64,000 nucleotides of DNA from Aselliscus stoliczkanus (GCA_033961575.1 CM066731.1:136331001-136395000), one strand, 5' to 3'; numbered from the stretch's first letter, positions 36,359-48,100 are shown. Translations and numbers: made by a program. The notes: generated from the sequence alone by a model not told the origin.

Positions 36359-37015
36359 TGTCGCATCCCTCATGACAGGGCCGTCGGAGTTCAAAAGGGA
36401 GTTGAAAACAGAAAATAGAGACAAGAGATCAAAGGATAGTTCAAAAGCAGTGCTAGCGAGGGGACTCAGTGCCTCTAGGACAAAGAGCCCCGAATCAGAC
36501 TTGACTGCGGCTTTCATTGGGATACACACAGGGAAGTGGCATTGTTTTTTCCACGGTCTGTAAGTCACATACATCATACCAGAGAACTTAGCTCAGAGTC
36601 AAATTACCCCATGGCCTGCAGGCTGCCTTTACTGAAAGTCCCATAACCTGTATACATGCACTTCCTAAGAGACAGAAACTTCTCATGCTGAGGCTTAAAG
36701 GTAAGAATGCACGGAGGACAAATGCTATCACCTGGTTAGGTTTCATCTCTCAGATGGGCTGTCAGCACTGAAGACAAGGGGTCTTTGGCCCATGTTCTTC
36801 ACCTCCATGATTCCTCCCATGGTACCCCCATGACTGTGTCTGGCTTGGGTTGCCCTATCTGCAGCTAGGGTCATATCCGTCATTGACTAACCAGCCCTCT
36901 TCTTTGGGGTCCTATGGGGATTTGCCATAAGCAGAGTGGCAGTACTGTCTCCATGAGGATCTATTTGTATGGAAAGGTGCATGGGAGCAGACGGCTAGGC
37001 TGCTGTGTGACCACA
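36359..37015 (-). repeat. Provirus 3' LTR
   Basis: The LTR is ~657 bp, bounded on plus by TG...CA (TGTCGCATCC ... GTGACCACA). It aligns along its length with the 5' LTR at 41773-42639. Differences are scattered substitutions, small indels and a SINE insertion present only in the other copy. The poly(A) signal position reads AATGAA here instead of AATAAA. Confidence 0.9.
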
Positions 37016-37034
37016 TCTCCCCCTTTCTTTTTTT
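37016..37034 (-). promoter_or_regulatory. Polypurine tract of the provirus
   Basis: On minus the 19 bases immediately before the 3' LTR are all purines (A7GA3G5AGA). This is the RNase H-resistant primer for plus-strand DNA synthesis and fixes the LTR boundary at 37015. Confidence 0.88.
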
Positions 37035-37330
37035 GTTGAAGTATGAGAAACACAGACTGTGCAGATTCCTCCTTGACTACATGTCGGAGGGCTGTTTGTC
37101 TGGCTCTGTGGACTAAACAGAATAAACATAAAATAATAAGTAAAACAACAATAGCACTTGTAAACCCTCCACCCAAAGTCTTTATCGAATTTATAGGATT
37201 TAAATGAGAAAGGCAATCTGTAGCAGCAGAGTGTTTCTTCTTCAGTGAGTAGTTGGAGCTTAGCGTTGTACATCTGATCTACTTCTTGTAGTTGTAAAAT
37301 GTCCCCAGTAAGATTGGGAACGTGTCCCAA
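37035..37330 (-). pseudogene. env transmembrane-subunit remnant
   Basis: A frame ending near 36961 carries a hydrophobic stretch, SAIVVLLIILCLFCLV, followed by basic residues. This fits an Env membrane anchor and start of the cytoplasmic tail in the expected place just before the polypurine tract. Upstream text is frameshifted (frame 37330-36995). No surface subunit can be found between here and integrase, so most of env is deleted. Confidence 0.65.
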
Positions 37331-37617
37331 ACGATGAGCTTGTACCTCAGACCAAGCGTTCGAGTTTGATTATATGCATAAAGAGTTACACAGTAGGTAG
37401 ATACATTCCAGTCACATTTTTAAAGTAATCATAGTACATAAATTTTCCATTTGATCACCAAGAAATACAACAGTAGTTTCCAAATCAGCTAATCTAACAT
37501 TATTTTTTCTGATCTACTTCTTGAATAGAAAGGACTATTAACATGAATACCAGCATACTGGTCTCAGATTTGGGGATTTTCTCATCAATTAATTTTTTTC
37601 TTTTTTTTTTCACTCAT

Positions 37618-38557
37618 CTATGCTGTCTTTTCTGTAGGTTGTTTTTCTTCTTTTGGTTGTTGGTCAGGCCGATTTTCAGTGAGCTGTTGTTCATGGTAAG
37701 GTTTGATATACCGACTAGGTACCCACAAAGGACGTTCTTCTGGGCCTGGAGAAATACAAGCAAAACCTCGTCCCCATATTAGTAAGGTTACTAGATGCCA
37801 TTGATGGGTTTGTTTCCACCATATAGGTACATTTTCCAATGACTTAGAACTGTATTGATTATTAAAATGTATTTCTGAAGCAGTGCATCCAGTATTAACT
37901 TCATTACTGGAACCAAATGAATTTTAAAAATTTAAAGTAAACATAGTTTTAGCCAATTGTATCTGCGGGGGGTTCCAGTCTGTCTCCCCCTTTCTGTTTA
38001 GACAATTGTTTTTTCAAAGTAGCATTGGCTCGTTCAACAGTGGCTTGTCCTTGTGGATTATATGGAATGTGAGTATTAGGAGTAATTTTCAAAGTATCAC
38101 AAAATTGAGCAAATTTAGAGCTGGTATACATGGGGCCATTATCTGTTTTTATCGCTAGAAGGAGCCCTGTCACAGAAAAGCATACAAGCATGTGATGACA
38201 CCCATGAGCAGTAGTTTCTCCAGTTTGTGCAGTAGCTACAAGAAAGCTAGAAGTGGTATCTATGGTAACATGTACAAACGATAATTTTCCAAATGAGGGA
38301 ACGTGAGCCACGTCCATCTGCCACAGTGCACTGGAGACAAGGCCCCAAGGATTTACTCCTTTTGGGCATTCTTGTGGTGAGTTAATAATTTGACAGGTTG
38401 GACAAGTTTGAATAATGTGTTGAGCCTGTTTGTTTGTAATTGGAAAGAGGGAATGAAGTCCACCAACATTAGTATGAGTTAAAGAATGGAAATGTGTTGC
38501 TTCAGCAACATGAGCACTCCCCACCAAGGTATCAGCAATAGCATTACCACAGGTCAT
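37618..38557 (-). pseudogene. pol: integrase
   Basis: Integrase joins viral DNA to the chromosome. The frame 38557-37949 shows an HHCC zinc-binding pattern (HFHSLTHTN ... CPTCQ), then the catalytic residues D (WQMDVAHV), D (KTDNGPMY) and E (VERANATL), with spacing normal for the family. The C-terminal DNA-binding domain is in another frame (37839-37618, with HLVTLLIWGRG and PLWVPSRYIKP). A frame break near 37900-37950 separates them. Confidence 0.88.
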
Positions 38558-38599
38558 CGGGCCAGGTAAGGGAGTATGTGCTGATATGTGTAATAAAAA

Positions 38600-38990
38600 G
38601 TGGATGTTGACGGTTTCTTACAGTTTATTGGAGTTGAGAAAACAAAATCTGGAGAGATTGATTAGAATTGTGAAAAAGCAATGTAGTCTCAATATTTTGT
38701 ACAGTATGAATCACATGGGCTGAGTCAGATACTATATTCAAAGGATTATTATATTCTTTTAGAGCAGTTCAAACAGCAACTAATTCAGCTTTCTGAGCCA
38801 AAGTGCAATTAGTTTGGATCATTTGGTTGCCTTTTTCACTAACAATTGCTGTTTTACCATTGCTAGAACCATCAGTAAAAACTGTGACTCCTTGAGGAAT
38901 TGGTGTTTGTTTAATTTTCTTGGGTAAAATCCAATTGGTCTTTGAAGAAACTGAAACAGTTTATTTTTAGGATAATGATTGTCAATTATT
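38600..38990 (-). pseudogene. pol: RNase H domain
   Basis: Read on minus, the acidic catalytic sites are visible: FTDGSSNG, then QKAELVAV, then SDSAHV. A stop codon (TGA) directly follows the AELVAV motif near 38768. No frame is open throughout. The domain lies between reverse transcriptase and integrase as in any retroviral pol. Confidence 0.8.
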
Positions 38991-40255
38991 CCATAAAAAT
39001 TGCTTATAGCAACCTGTCATGAGTCAGAATGACTATTTAAATGAGCTACCTGCTGTTTCTTAAAAGGTACTACTATTTTATTGGGTTCCTGTCCATTGAG
39101 ATGCAAAATTCTAGTTCGAGCTCATGATATAAGTTCTGAAATTAATTTCACATAGCTCGGGAGTGACTTTACAAAGTTGTTAGGGAAGAAAAGCCACTCT
39201 ACTAGATCATTTTGTTGAACAATCACTGCCATAGGTGAGTGTGGAGTAGAGAAAACTAAAACTTGCAATGGTTGTGTTGGATCTATGTGCTGAATATGAG
39301 CTTCATTAATTTTTTATTCTACAAATTCCAATTCCTGATTAGCTTGAGGAGTTAAACTGTGAGGACTATCTAGCTGAGGTGATCCTTGTAAAAGACTAAA
39401 CAACCTACTGAGAGCGTAGGTGGGAATGCCCAAAGTAAGATGTAGCCAATTAATGTCTCTAAACAATTTCTGTAAATCATTTAAGGTGGAAATTTGATCT
39501 CTTTTTATTTGAACTTTCTGAGGTCTAATAGTCTGTCAGTCTACAGTTGCTCCCAAATATTGTACTAGTGTAGTAGTCTGAATTTTATCTGGAGCTATGC
39601 AAAGTCCTGCAGAGTCAAGTTGTTCTTTTAATAAATCAAAAAATTTTGTTAAATTTTCTGTAGAAGACACAGCATAGAGAATGTCATCCACATAACAAAT
39701 AATATAACAGTTTGGAAAACTTTTTCTAACTGGCTGAATAGCTCGGTCTACAAAGAGCTGACATATAGTTGGACTATTTAACATTCCCTAAGGAAGAACT
39801 TTCTATTGATGTCTCTTTATTGGTTCTTTATTAGTATTAGATGGGATAGAAAATGCAAAAACAAGGACAGTCTTGAGGATGTAAAGGAATGTTATAAAAA
39901 TAATCCTGTAAATCAATTACTATTAGAGGCCAATTTTTTGGAATCATGGAAGGTTGTGGAAGTCCAGGTTGAAGTGCTCCCATAGGCTCAACTGTAGCAT
40001 TAACAGCTCGCAAATTAGTGAGCATTTGCCATTTTCCTGATTTTTTTCTCAATTACAAATACTGGAGAATTCCAGGGACTAATAGAAGGTTCTATATGAT
40101 CTTGTTCTAACTAAGTTTGTACTAATTTTGTTAAAGCTTCCAATTTTTTTTGAGAGAGAGGCCACTATTCATTCCAAAGAGGCTTATTGTTCATCCATTT
40201 TAAGGCTACAGGGGGTCCGAAGCTGCTCAACAGTGGCCCCTACAAAAAGGATCCT
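38991..40255 (-). pseudogene. pol: reverse transcriptase, broken
   Basis: The palm motifs are in two frames. [11 protein letters not shown], with the first catalytic Asp, lies in 40052-39837. YVDD (plus 39683-39694) lies in 39784-39536, within ICYVDDILYAV and followed by QYLGATVD. Stops and frameshifts separate these from each other and from the connection segment (38991-39500). YVDD rather than YADD separates it from the L1 enzymes nearby. Confidence 0.87.
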
Positions 40256-40309
40256 GAATGTCTGGTTTATTTCCTAGCCCTTGTATTCCTTGCTGAAAAG
40301 AGGGTTGAA

Positions 40310-40800
40310 TTGGTTGACTGATTCCTTGGTTAAATTTTCCTAGACCTTTCCTGGCTGATAACCCATCTGGTTCATTATTTTTTGACTTTGAGAGCTATAT
40401 TGTCCTGGTGGAATCCAAATTTCTGCCTCCCATTGTGTAAATAAATCATGACCCCATAAATTAACTGGGACTTCACCAACATAGGGTTGTAAAAATCCTT
40501 TTTGTCCCTCAGGTCTGAGGCAAGGAAAAACACAGATGCTTTGGTGTAAGCATGAAGCTCGGCCCACACCAACAATATCAATATCAGGTTCCTGGACTTT
40601 CCAGTTTTGTGGCCATTCCTGTGAATTAATTATTGATATGTCTGCAACAGTATCTAAAAGACCTGAAAACTTTTTGTCTTGAATTTCTATTTGACAAACT
40701 GTACGAATTCCTGAAATGTTTTCTGCTAGAAAAATTCCTGCCTGACCGGTACTTCCAAATCCTCCGTTTCTCTTTTGAGTTCCCCTTTTCTCCTGGGAGG
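40310..40800 (-). pseudogene. pro: dUTPase end and aspartic protease, active site changed
   Basis: On minus, GGFGSTG (dUTPase motif 5 as found at the dUTPase-protease joint of class II viruses) lies near 40760. It is followed by AGIFLAE and then the protease site LLDTVADIS near 40650. The catalytic triad expected as D-T-G reads D-T-V. Downstream text (frame 40567-40340, with GEVPVNLWGHDL) covers the protease flap and end, and GYQPGK looks like the start of a G-patch. A parallel frame, 40931-40626, is a shadow. Confidence 0.78.
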
Positions 40801-41752
40801 AGGGGCAACTGAGAGGAAAGGGTTACAATTTCTGGCAGAAAGGCCTCCTGGCTGTAGCGTTTCTTGCCATTTTTGAGAGGGAGGGAGGATTCCGCTCCCG
40901 TGCTACAGGCTGCAGCAGAGACAGACCGCATAGAGCTGCTATTTTAAAGGTGGATATAAAAATTTGGGAATACTGTGGTGGTTTCTAGAGATCCTTCCTC
41001 TAATTTCTCCTCTTTGTCTCCTGATTTTGAAACGTCCTCTTTTTTTTGTCTTCCGTATCAGTCTGTAAGGGTTTTAAAACTGACCAAATGAGTCTCCATG
41101 TGTCCCAAATTGTTAGAGACCCCACTTGGATGCAACACCTGGAGATCTGCACCCACCCTTTTCCAGGTTTTTAAATCTAGGGTTCCTATGTTAGGAAACT
41201 AGAAGCAATGTGTCTCAATTACTTTTAAAAGTTCCATTAATTTTTTTCTCCGAGACTCGTGCTCTCCCAGTCTTTAGCAGCTGTAGCAGGCAAATGTAAG
41301 GCTGATATTTACATTGACTATCTGTGTTTCCATGTTAGTTTTTTATGAAAGGGATAGCAAGATTTGCATTCACGCTTCATCACTCTGATGCTTGTCTGGC
41401 CACGCCCTTCACTGGACATTAAGGTCAGCCTTGACTATAAGGCACTCGTATAATCCTCGGGCCAAGTGAACTTCATACAGCACCAGTCTTTGTTATGCCA
41501 GGTGACTTAGATGAGCGGAACTGCAGATTAGAGCCCACTCAAGTTCCATAGCCGAAGCCATGGAACTATAAGCAATCACTCACACAATCACGCTCTTGCA
41601 CACGAAAAAGTTAGTATTACCCTGATTGATGATTGACTTCTGGAGACTTACCCTACTTCCAAACCAGGTAGTTGTCACATCACCACCTCAAGGCCCTCAC
41701 ACCGACTATATTCACTTTCTTTTTTCGTAATACTTGATTGTGTCCTCTAGAG
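40801..41752 (-). other. Provirus leader; gag absent
   Basis: Between the primer-binding site and the pro segment there is under 1 kb. I find no matrix, capsid or Cys-His nucleocapsid motif on minus in any frame. A normal gag would need about 1.5-2 kb, so it is deleted. The short frame that runs into pro contains no recognisable domain. Confidence 0.65.
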
Positions 41753-41770
41753 CCCCACGTCTGGGCGCCA
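41753..41770 (-). promoter_or_regulatory. Primer-binding site, tRNA-Lys type
   Basis: On minus, two bases after the 5' LTR, the sequence reads TGGCGCCCAGACGTGGGG. It resembles the complement of the lysine tRNA 3' end used by betaretrovirus-like elements, with one extra base after CCCA. It supports class II assignment and fixes the minus orientation. Confidence 0.75.
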
Positions 41771-41772
41771 AC

Positions 41773-42639
41773 TATCGCATCCCGCACGCCAGGGCCATCG
41801 GAGTTCAAAATGGGCCTGTGAGAGTTGGAAAACAGAAAATAGAGACAAGAGACAAAGGATAGTTCAAAAGCAGTGCTAGCCAGGGGACTCAGTGCCTCTA
41901 GGACAAGGAATCAGGCTTGACTGTGGCTTTTATTAGGATACACACGGGGAAGTAGCATTGTTTTTCCATGGTCTGTAAGTCACATACACCATACCAGAGA
42001 ATTTAGCTCAGAGTCAAATTACCCCGTGGCCTGCAGGCTGCCTTTACCGAAAGTCCCATAACCTGTATATATGCACTTCCTAAGAGACAGAAACTTCTCA
42101 TGCTGAGGCTTAAAGATAAGAATGCACAAGGGCGGTTCGATGCCAGCCCAAGCTGAGTTGCCGTTGAGCTGCCAACAGATGGCAGGATGGCTCAGCTAAA
42201 AAAAAAAAAAAGGCTTTTCTGGGCCGGCTGAGTGGCGCGGTGGTTAAGAGCTGGCTTGGGAGGCCAGCGACTCTGGTTCGGGTCCCACATGTGAGGGCCA
42301 GTGACACTGCCCTAAAAAAAAAAAAAAAAGAATACATGGAGGACAGATGTTATCACCTGGTTAGGTTTCATCTCTCAGACGGGCTGTCAGCACTGAAGGC
42401 AAAGGGTCTTTGGCCCATGTTCTTCACCTTCATGATTCCTCCCATGTACCCCCATGACTGTGTCTGGCTTGGGTTGCCCTATCTGCAGCTAGGGTCATAC
42501 CCGTCATTGACTAACCAGCCCTCTTTTTTGGGGTCCCATGGGGATTTGCCATAAGCAGAGTGGTAGTACTGTCTCCATGAGGATCTGTTGTTATGGAAAG
42601 GTGCATGGGGGCAGACTGCTAGGCTGCTGTGTGACCACA
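41773..42639 (-). repeat. Provirus 5' LTR, interrupted by a SINE dimer
   Basis: Bounded by TATCGCATCC on the inner side (the outer-copy TG is mutated to TA) and GTGACCACA at 42639. On minus it carries AATAAA (plus 41928-41933). A ~200-bp SINE dimer (42128-42327) with an imperfect 10-bp duplication lies within it. Without that insertion its length is ~657 bp, matching the other LTR. Confidence 0.9.
42128..42327 (+). mobile_element. Truncated SINE-B plus SINE-A dimer inside the LTR
   Basis: On plus the order is a 5'-truncated SINE-B (from GCGGTTCGATGCC to GGCTCAGCT plus 14 As), a 9-base GGCTTTTCT linker, and then a full SINE-A (GGGCCGGCTGAGTGGCGCGG, B box GGTTCGGGTCCC at 42275-42286) with a ~17-A tail. 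The LTR sequence AAGAATGCAC (42118-42127) is repeated as AAGAATACAT (42328-42337). The 3' LTR shows the empty site. The insertion therefore came after provirus integration. Confidence 0.88.
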
Positions 42640-42770
42640 TGAAATAAATGGAGAACTATCTCATATTCATGGATCAGAATTCTCAAAAATGGGAAGAAGT
42701 AATGTCTCCTTCACTTTCTTTATGGCTTTATTTCAAACCCATTTGAAATCTCAACAGGATTGGGAGTCTA

Positions 42771-42960
42771 GGCAAGCGTTCTACAGACTACAGTTTGTGG
42801 GCCAAATTTGGGTTTAATCCCTGTTGTGCAAATGAATTTTTTTTGGAACCCAGCCACTCTCATCCTTTTACATATTGTCTATGGCTGCCTTTGAGTTACA
42901 ACAGCAGCTCTGAGTAGTTAGTGTAAATACTATGTGGCCCACAAAATTTGGCCACACTTA
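42771..42960. mobile_element. Possible hAT-like DNA transposon relic
   Basis: Blocks 'cagactacagtttgtgggccaaat', 'atattgtctatggctgcctttgag' and 'tatgtggcccacaaaatttggcc' recall a common mammalian non-autonomous DNA transposon. Terminal repeats and TSD are not clear. It interrupts old L1M text. Confidence 0.45.
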
Positions 42961-43300
42961 ACCGGTACTTGATTTCACACCAGAGCAGTGGGAACAGCAT
43001 TGTTTTCAATGAAGTTGCCAAGTCAACTACCTAAAATTAATCTTAACCCCTATCTCATGCACAGATGCATTGTAGATCTAAATATGAAAAGTCAAATGAT
43101 ATAGCTTGTACATGAAATTATAAAATAATATCTTCATAACCTTTAGCCATGTGAGAGAAGGCACAAAAGCACTGCCAACAAAGGAAAGATTAATTAATTG
43201 CATGAAATTAAAATTAGAAACTTCTCTTCATCCCAAACACCATGAGGAAAATGAAATGCACAGCCACAGTGAAAGAAAATGTTTTAATATTCAAAATAAA

Positions 43301-44169
43301 TACAGAAAACATATTAGAATATGTAAAGAATCTGTAAGCACACATTGGACTTTCAGGCTCAACTCTGACATGTAAAGAGTTTGTAAACTGTAACTGCCAT
43401 TCCAGTCTTACAAAAAAAGCTGGAAAAACCTGACGACAACTTTTCTTTGATCCATTAGAGAAACTGGAGTTTCTGGCAAACCACCACTGCAAATTCAGAA
43501 AATTAAGGTAAAATCTGATCACCTAGAGTAGAAACCATGGGAGCCATAAACTAGTAGGTAAATTTCATGAATTGCTAGAGGCTGAGTGTGGACTAATGTG
43601 AGAGTGAAAAATCCCTGTGTGCCTCCACCCTTTTGTCAGCTTTACCTCCAGGTATCTCACCAAGTTCTCATTGTGAACATCTGAGAAATCCCCTCTTGGT
43701 TCAGAAAGGGAGAGGGGGAAGAGTAGTATTCTCAGTACCTTCTCCATAACAAAAGGCTATTCTATAGGGAAAAGTATTTTCCAAACTATATCCTAGCTAA
43801 GGGATGGGAATTCCTCCCAATCCATCTGTCTAGCACTCCTGCCTCTCCAAAGGGGGGAAGAAGGGGGGACAACAAAACGTAGCCACAGATGTTAAATCTT
43901 CACGGAAATAGATTGAGAATGGTGCAGCCAGAAAAGGAGTGGGCGTTATGAATTAAAAAACATACCACTGGAGAAAGAATTTGTGAAGGTCACAGCTGTG
44001 AAACACATGCCCACGAAAAGAATTATGACTTGGTTGGAAGATTATAGAATAGTCCCTCACTCATACTTCATTTATAGAGTACTCTGTCACATTTACAAAT
44101 ACCCCATCCAACAATAGCAGAATGTCTATTCTTCTGTTACTGTGTTACTGATATAGACCATAAAAAAAC
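43301..44169. other. Unique-looking DNA, no gene seen
   Basis: Mixed-composition sequence with short frames only. I recognise neither a domain nor a repeat family. Confidence 0.45.
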
Positions 44170-45190
44170 ACCTTAACAAATTTTAAAGACTATAGATCAT
44201 ACAAGTTCTGTTCTCTGACCACAATGGAATTAAGCTAGAAATCATTAAGAGAAAAATAGAGAAAAATAGCTGGGAAAAAAGCCCAAATACTTGGAAAATA
44301 AACAATAAACTTCTAAATAACCCACAGGTCAACAGTCTTAAGAGAATTCCCATTAAAGAATCCGCATTAAGAAATTAAAAGCAAAGACAAGTTTAATTTA
44401 ATAAAGAGGGGAAAAGCCTTGACCAGGCCACTACACAAGAAAAGATTTCCAAATAACTGATAAGTATATGAAAAATTGCTTAACTTGGCTAATCACCAGG
44501 GAAATGCAAATTAAAATGATAAAATTTTTAAATGACAATTCTAGGTGGTGAGAAAGACAGAAGTCAATTGGAATGTGATGAGAGTATAAACTAATCTGAT
44601 AACTTTGGGAAACTGGCAGTATGTGAACATGTGCATATGCTAGGATCTAAGACATCTCTTCTAGGAATATGCCAAACAGTAACATACTTCCCCCGGCCCC
44701 TCCAATTTTTCTTAAGTACAATGATTTATGCAGAATTATTCATAATACCCAAACCAGGACATAGTCTCCCTCAATAGCAGAAATTAATTCATAATTGAAT
44801 TGTGGCACAATAATACAATGCATACAATTAGCATAGAAAATAGACAAACATGTACAAGCAAAAATAGGAATAACTCTCACAATCAAAAACCTGAATGAAA
44901 GACTTGACCCCCAAATAATCTAAACTATATGATTCTTTTTATATAAAGTTCAACAAGAAGCAACTATAATTCTTGGTGTTAGAAGGCAGTATAGTAAGGT
45001 TACCTGTGGATAGAAAAGAGTGTTGTGTATGAAGGGTATTTCTGAGATGCTGGTGATGTTTTATATCTCACCTTTGTTGGTAGTTACATGGATATGTTCT
45101 TTTTGTGACAATTCACCAACCTGTGCACCTTGACTTTATGTATTTTCCATAGTATGATTCATTTCAATAAAAATGTTTATTTAAAAAAGT
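44170..45190 (+). mobile_element. Old L1M, internally deleted, with 3' UTR
   Basis: ORF2 text 'ctgttctctgaccacaatggaattaagctagaaat' and 'aaatacttggaaaataaacaat' is followed by text from the ORF2 C-terminus ('ggctaatcaccagggaaatgcaaattaaaa'). Then comes a diverged 3' UTR ending 'gattcatttcaataaaaatgttta' near 45180. The middle of ORF2 is missing. All frames are broken. Confidence 0.75.
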
Positions 45191-48100
45191 TGAAGATTAA
45201 AATACCAAATTCTATGGTGTGGAATATGGTTCTTCTTATGTCAGCGGTATGGTTCCATACTACCCACGAATTCTTATTCTTCTCATCTAAGACATTAACA
45301 CAGTCTTGAAATATTTAAAGAGCTGTTTTAGCAGACTCTCACTTTTTTGTAGAAAAAAATAAAGTTGTTCATTTTGGAAGTTTGACTTACATTCCAAAAA
45401 GTTATGTAATTTCCTGTCTGATAGAGGAAAGTTCCTTCTTTCAATAATAAATGAACTTTCTATGTCCTCTACAGTATTAGAAAAACATCCTTCTGTAAAT
45501 TTTTTTTCAGGTTTTTCAGTTTCTTTTCAGGGTTACCGATGTTCCATCCAAAGTTAGGAAAGGGAGCTGAAATTCCTGTCCTGGATTCTATGCCTAATTT
45601 GTAAGCTCAGGGCCAGAGTCCTCACAGTTGCTAGTTTAACTGCTTTATGTTTCTGCTTGCAGATATACTTTGTTCACTTTCATGCAGTAATAGAGCTTGA
45701 CTATTCTTTATCCTTAGAATAAAGTTATTTTGTCCATAAAGCAAATACGAAATATAGAATTTTAAGTGATAGTGCAATTTGATAAATGTACCTCATCTTT
45801 AATGGTGAGACCAGTAGAGGCAAGTGTACTCTTTTATTTCAGCTAAAGGATTTTCCTTAGGTAGCCCACAACAAACTGCATTCCTGCATAAATACATAGT
45901 CACCTGAATTCTACTTCAAGCTGTTAATTCAAACAAGAACATTTTTCATTATTTTAGGGACAAAATAATCCAGAATTTAAACAATTATTTTGTACTATTT
46001 TAGTTAACAACTGTAAAGTCCTTCTTTAAAATATTAAAAGAAAATAATAGTTATATGCACTGAGTGCATTGATTTATCAAGGCATTTTATTCCTCTAGAA
46101 AAAAAATCAGTGAATAAAAGATAAATGATCTGAAAAGCACCAGCCTTTCATCTTGTATTTTAAAACTAAAATGAAAAGTGGGGACTGTGTTTTATGATTA
46201 GGGGTTGTGGAAGGCTTACTATTAGAAATGTCTCATACTAATATAGTTTTGGGACACTGGAATATATAAGGCTATTTTTAGCAAAAGATGAATTATTGCA
46301 GTCTTTTGGGCTGCAAACTGTACACAGAAAAGTGGTGTTAATTGTATCAACTTTGCCAGGTTTCTCCCATTCAACCAGTCCCAAGCATTAGATAATTTAT
46401 ATATTAGTGAGCCAAGTACTACCTCACTATATAATGGCCCACACTAGCTTTTGTTTTTATTTTTAATTCTTGCTATATTAAAGCCATTTCTCAAATATTT
46501 ATCTTCCTCTTTTCCTTTCAAATTAAAAATAAGCCTGGATGACTCCTGTAAGATGGAGAAAGAGGCAGGATTGAGTAATGGAAAAATGAAAAATCTTGGA
46601 ATTTGGGAACTTGGCTTCTATCCCTGGCATTACCCCTCAGAACTTCTTTGCTAACACCAGTCTTTCTGAGTCTCAGTTTCCTCCTTTGTAAAATGTGGTT
46701 AATAACTCTTATTCCACTTACCTCACTGGTTGTTGTGAACAACTGAGGTAAACGTGAAAGTTCTGTGAAAATCTATTACATATATGTAAGGTGTTATTAT
46801 TACTACTACTTTTATGGATTTATTGGGATGTGATTTCTAAGATGGTGTCTGTGACGACTTACAGCGAATTTGTTTTTGGTTGAACCTGGAAATTTCTAGA
46901 ATATTTCCAATATTATAACCTGTAGGGACTATCTAAAGCTTTAGAAAGTAAGGAAAGCATCTGCCTTATTTGGTGAAGTGGTTTGCAAAGGCAACCAAAT
47001 CTGTTTTATATAGTTGTAGAATTAAAAAGGGAAAAAAAAATAGGCAGGGGGAGGTATCTCCTAAGAAATCTGAGTCACTGGCAATCTCTGTGTATTTAAA
47101 TGAATTAGACTAGAGCAGAAGGGCTATCCCTTGCAAATATGTTACCAGGGGCACCCAAGGCCATTTGCTAAAAGATACTGGCTCTAGTTCAGTTACTTCT
47201 AAGTAACTTCCAGCTCTTTTTCCCCATGACCTTACAATTTGGCTCCTCTTGCTAGTCAGCACCACTCTTCCAGGCTCTCCCTTCTCCAGGCTGTAGCAGT
47301 GCTCCCCACCCTTCTTTGCTTGCTAAATGCCAAAGCTTTGAAGTTGCCAACAGGCAAACACAACCTAAAACTTCCCCCAGTGACTGCTTTTGAGTGTCTC
47401 AAACCATTTGTTTCATTTGTTAGACTTGGAGACACAAGGGTAAAGCACACTTATGGGAAGGCTCCTGGAGTTTTAAAGTGGACTGTCTCTTGTACTCTAG
47501 GTCACACTGACCTTTTGGAGTCCTCAGAACTTTTTCAATGTACCCTCAGATCTCTCTGACCAGTTGCCAGCAGCATTATGAGAGAAGTAGCCATCCATAC
47601 CATCCATACCTCCCAGTAAACTGGTACAGCCCCTCAACCACAGTTGGGAAATACAGCCTGAAGGATAGCAGAAGCACCCTGAATCACATATGGCTTTGAG
47701 TGGTAGGATAGTAGTTTGGTCCAGTCACTCTACTTAAGGGTTTCCTGAAAGCGTCCAGAGGATTTATATTGTGAAATGGAACACATCAGCGTTTTCTCAG
47801 TTGTTTACACATTATGCGTTAATTACCATGCTAGATTTCATGTACTTCTAAATTATATTTCAGTACTAACTTCAAGTGATTCCCAACTGTGTTTAGAGAA
47901 TGGTGCTGAAAATTGCATGTGGAATACTGGCAATAAGGACAAAGGAGGGGAGCAGAACGGTTGCCCAGAACATTGCTAGTAACATATTGGGCAGGATTTT
48001 CCTTCTCCTCTTCAAGAGGGTGTGATAATCTACTCAGCCAATAGAGAAATAGTTTAATAATACTGCAGCCAGGGATCTCTGAGAAATGCTTTCAATTCCC

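Larger units (their letters stand above)
36359..42639 (-). mobile_element. Defective class II (betaretrovirus-like) provirus
   Basis: Two related LTRs (41773-42639 upstream, 36359-37015 downstream on minus) enclose a 4.8-kb interior. On minus the order is primer-binding site, leader, dUTPase end/protease, reverse transcriptase, RNase H, integrase, a short env tail and a polypurine tract. gag and most of env are absent, and pol is broken by stops and frameshifts. Flanks CTAAAT (36353-36358) and TGAAAT (42640-42645) fit a decayed 6-bp TSD, because the L1M target reads on across it. It cannot make particles. Confidence 0.9.
34750..43300 (+). mobile_element. Old L1M ORF2, split by SINE, hAT relic and provirus
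   Basis: Pieces of one plus-strand L1M ORF2 are at 34750-34903, 35031-35542, 35752-36358 and 42640 to about 42770, possibly continuing 42960-43300. The text resumes after each insertion: 'gaactaacaaaccctcaaatatttggaaattaaac', then 'aatttggacatttagat' followed by 'gaatatataaatttctag', then 'aaagaagacctaaat' followed by 'aaatggagaactatctcatattcatgga' (the KEDLNKWRTISYSW region). All frames are broken. Confidence 0.75.

Noticed and set aside
36959..37176. Complete small membrane protein gene
   Set aside because: The hydrophobic frame sits directly before the polypurine tract and runs into the LTR, so it is the broken tail of env, not an independent gene.
47239..47559. 106-codon plus ORF with a signal-peptide-like start
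   Set aside because: No domain, no splice or promoter context, and no second supporting feature. Length is compatible with chance.
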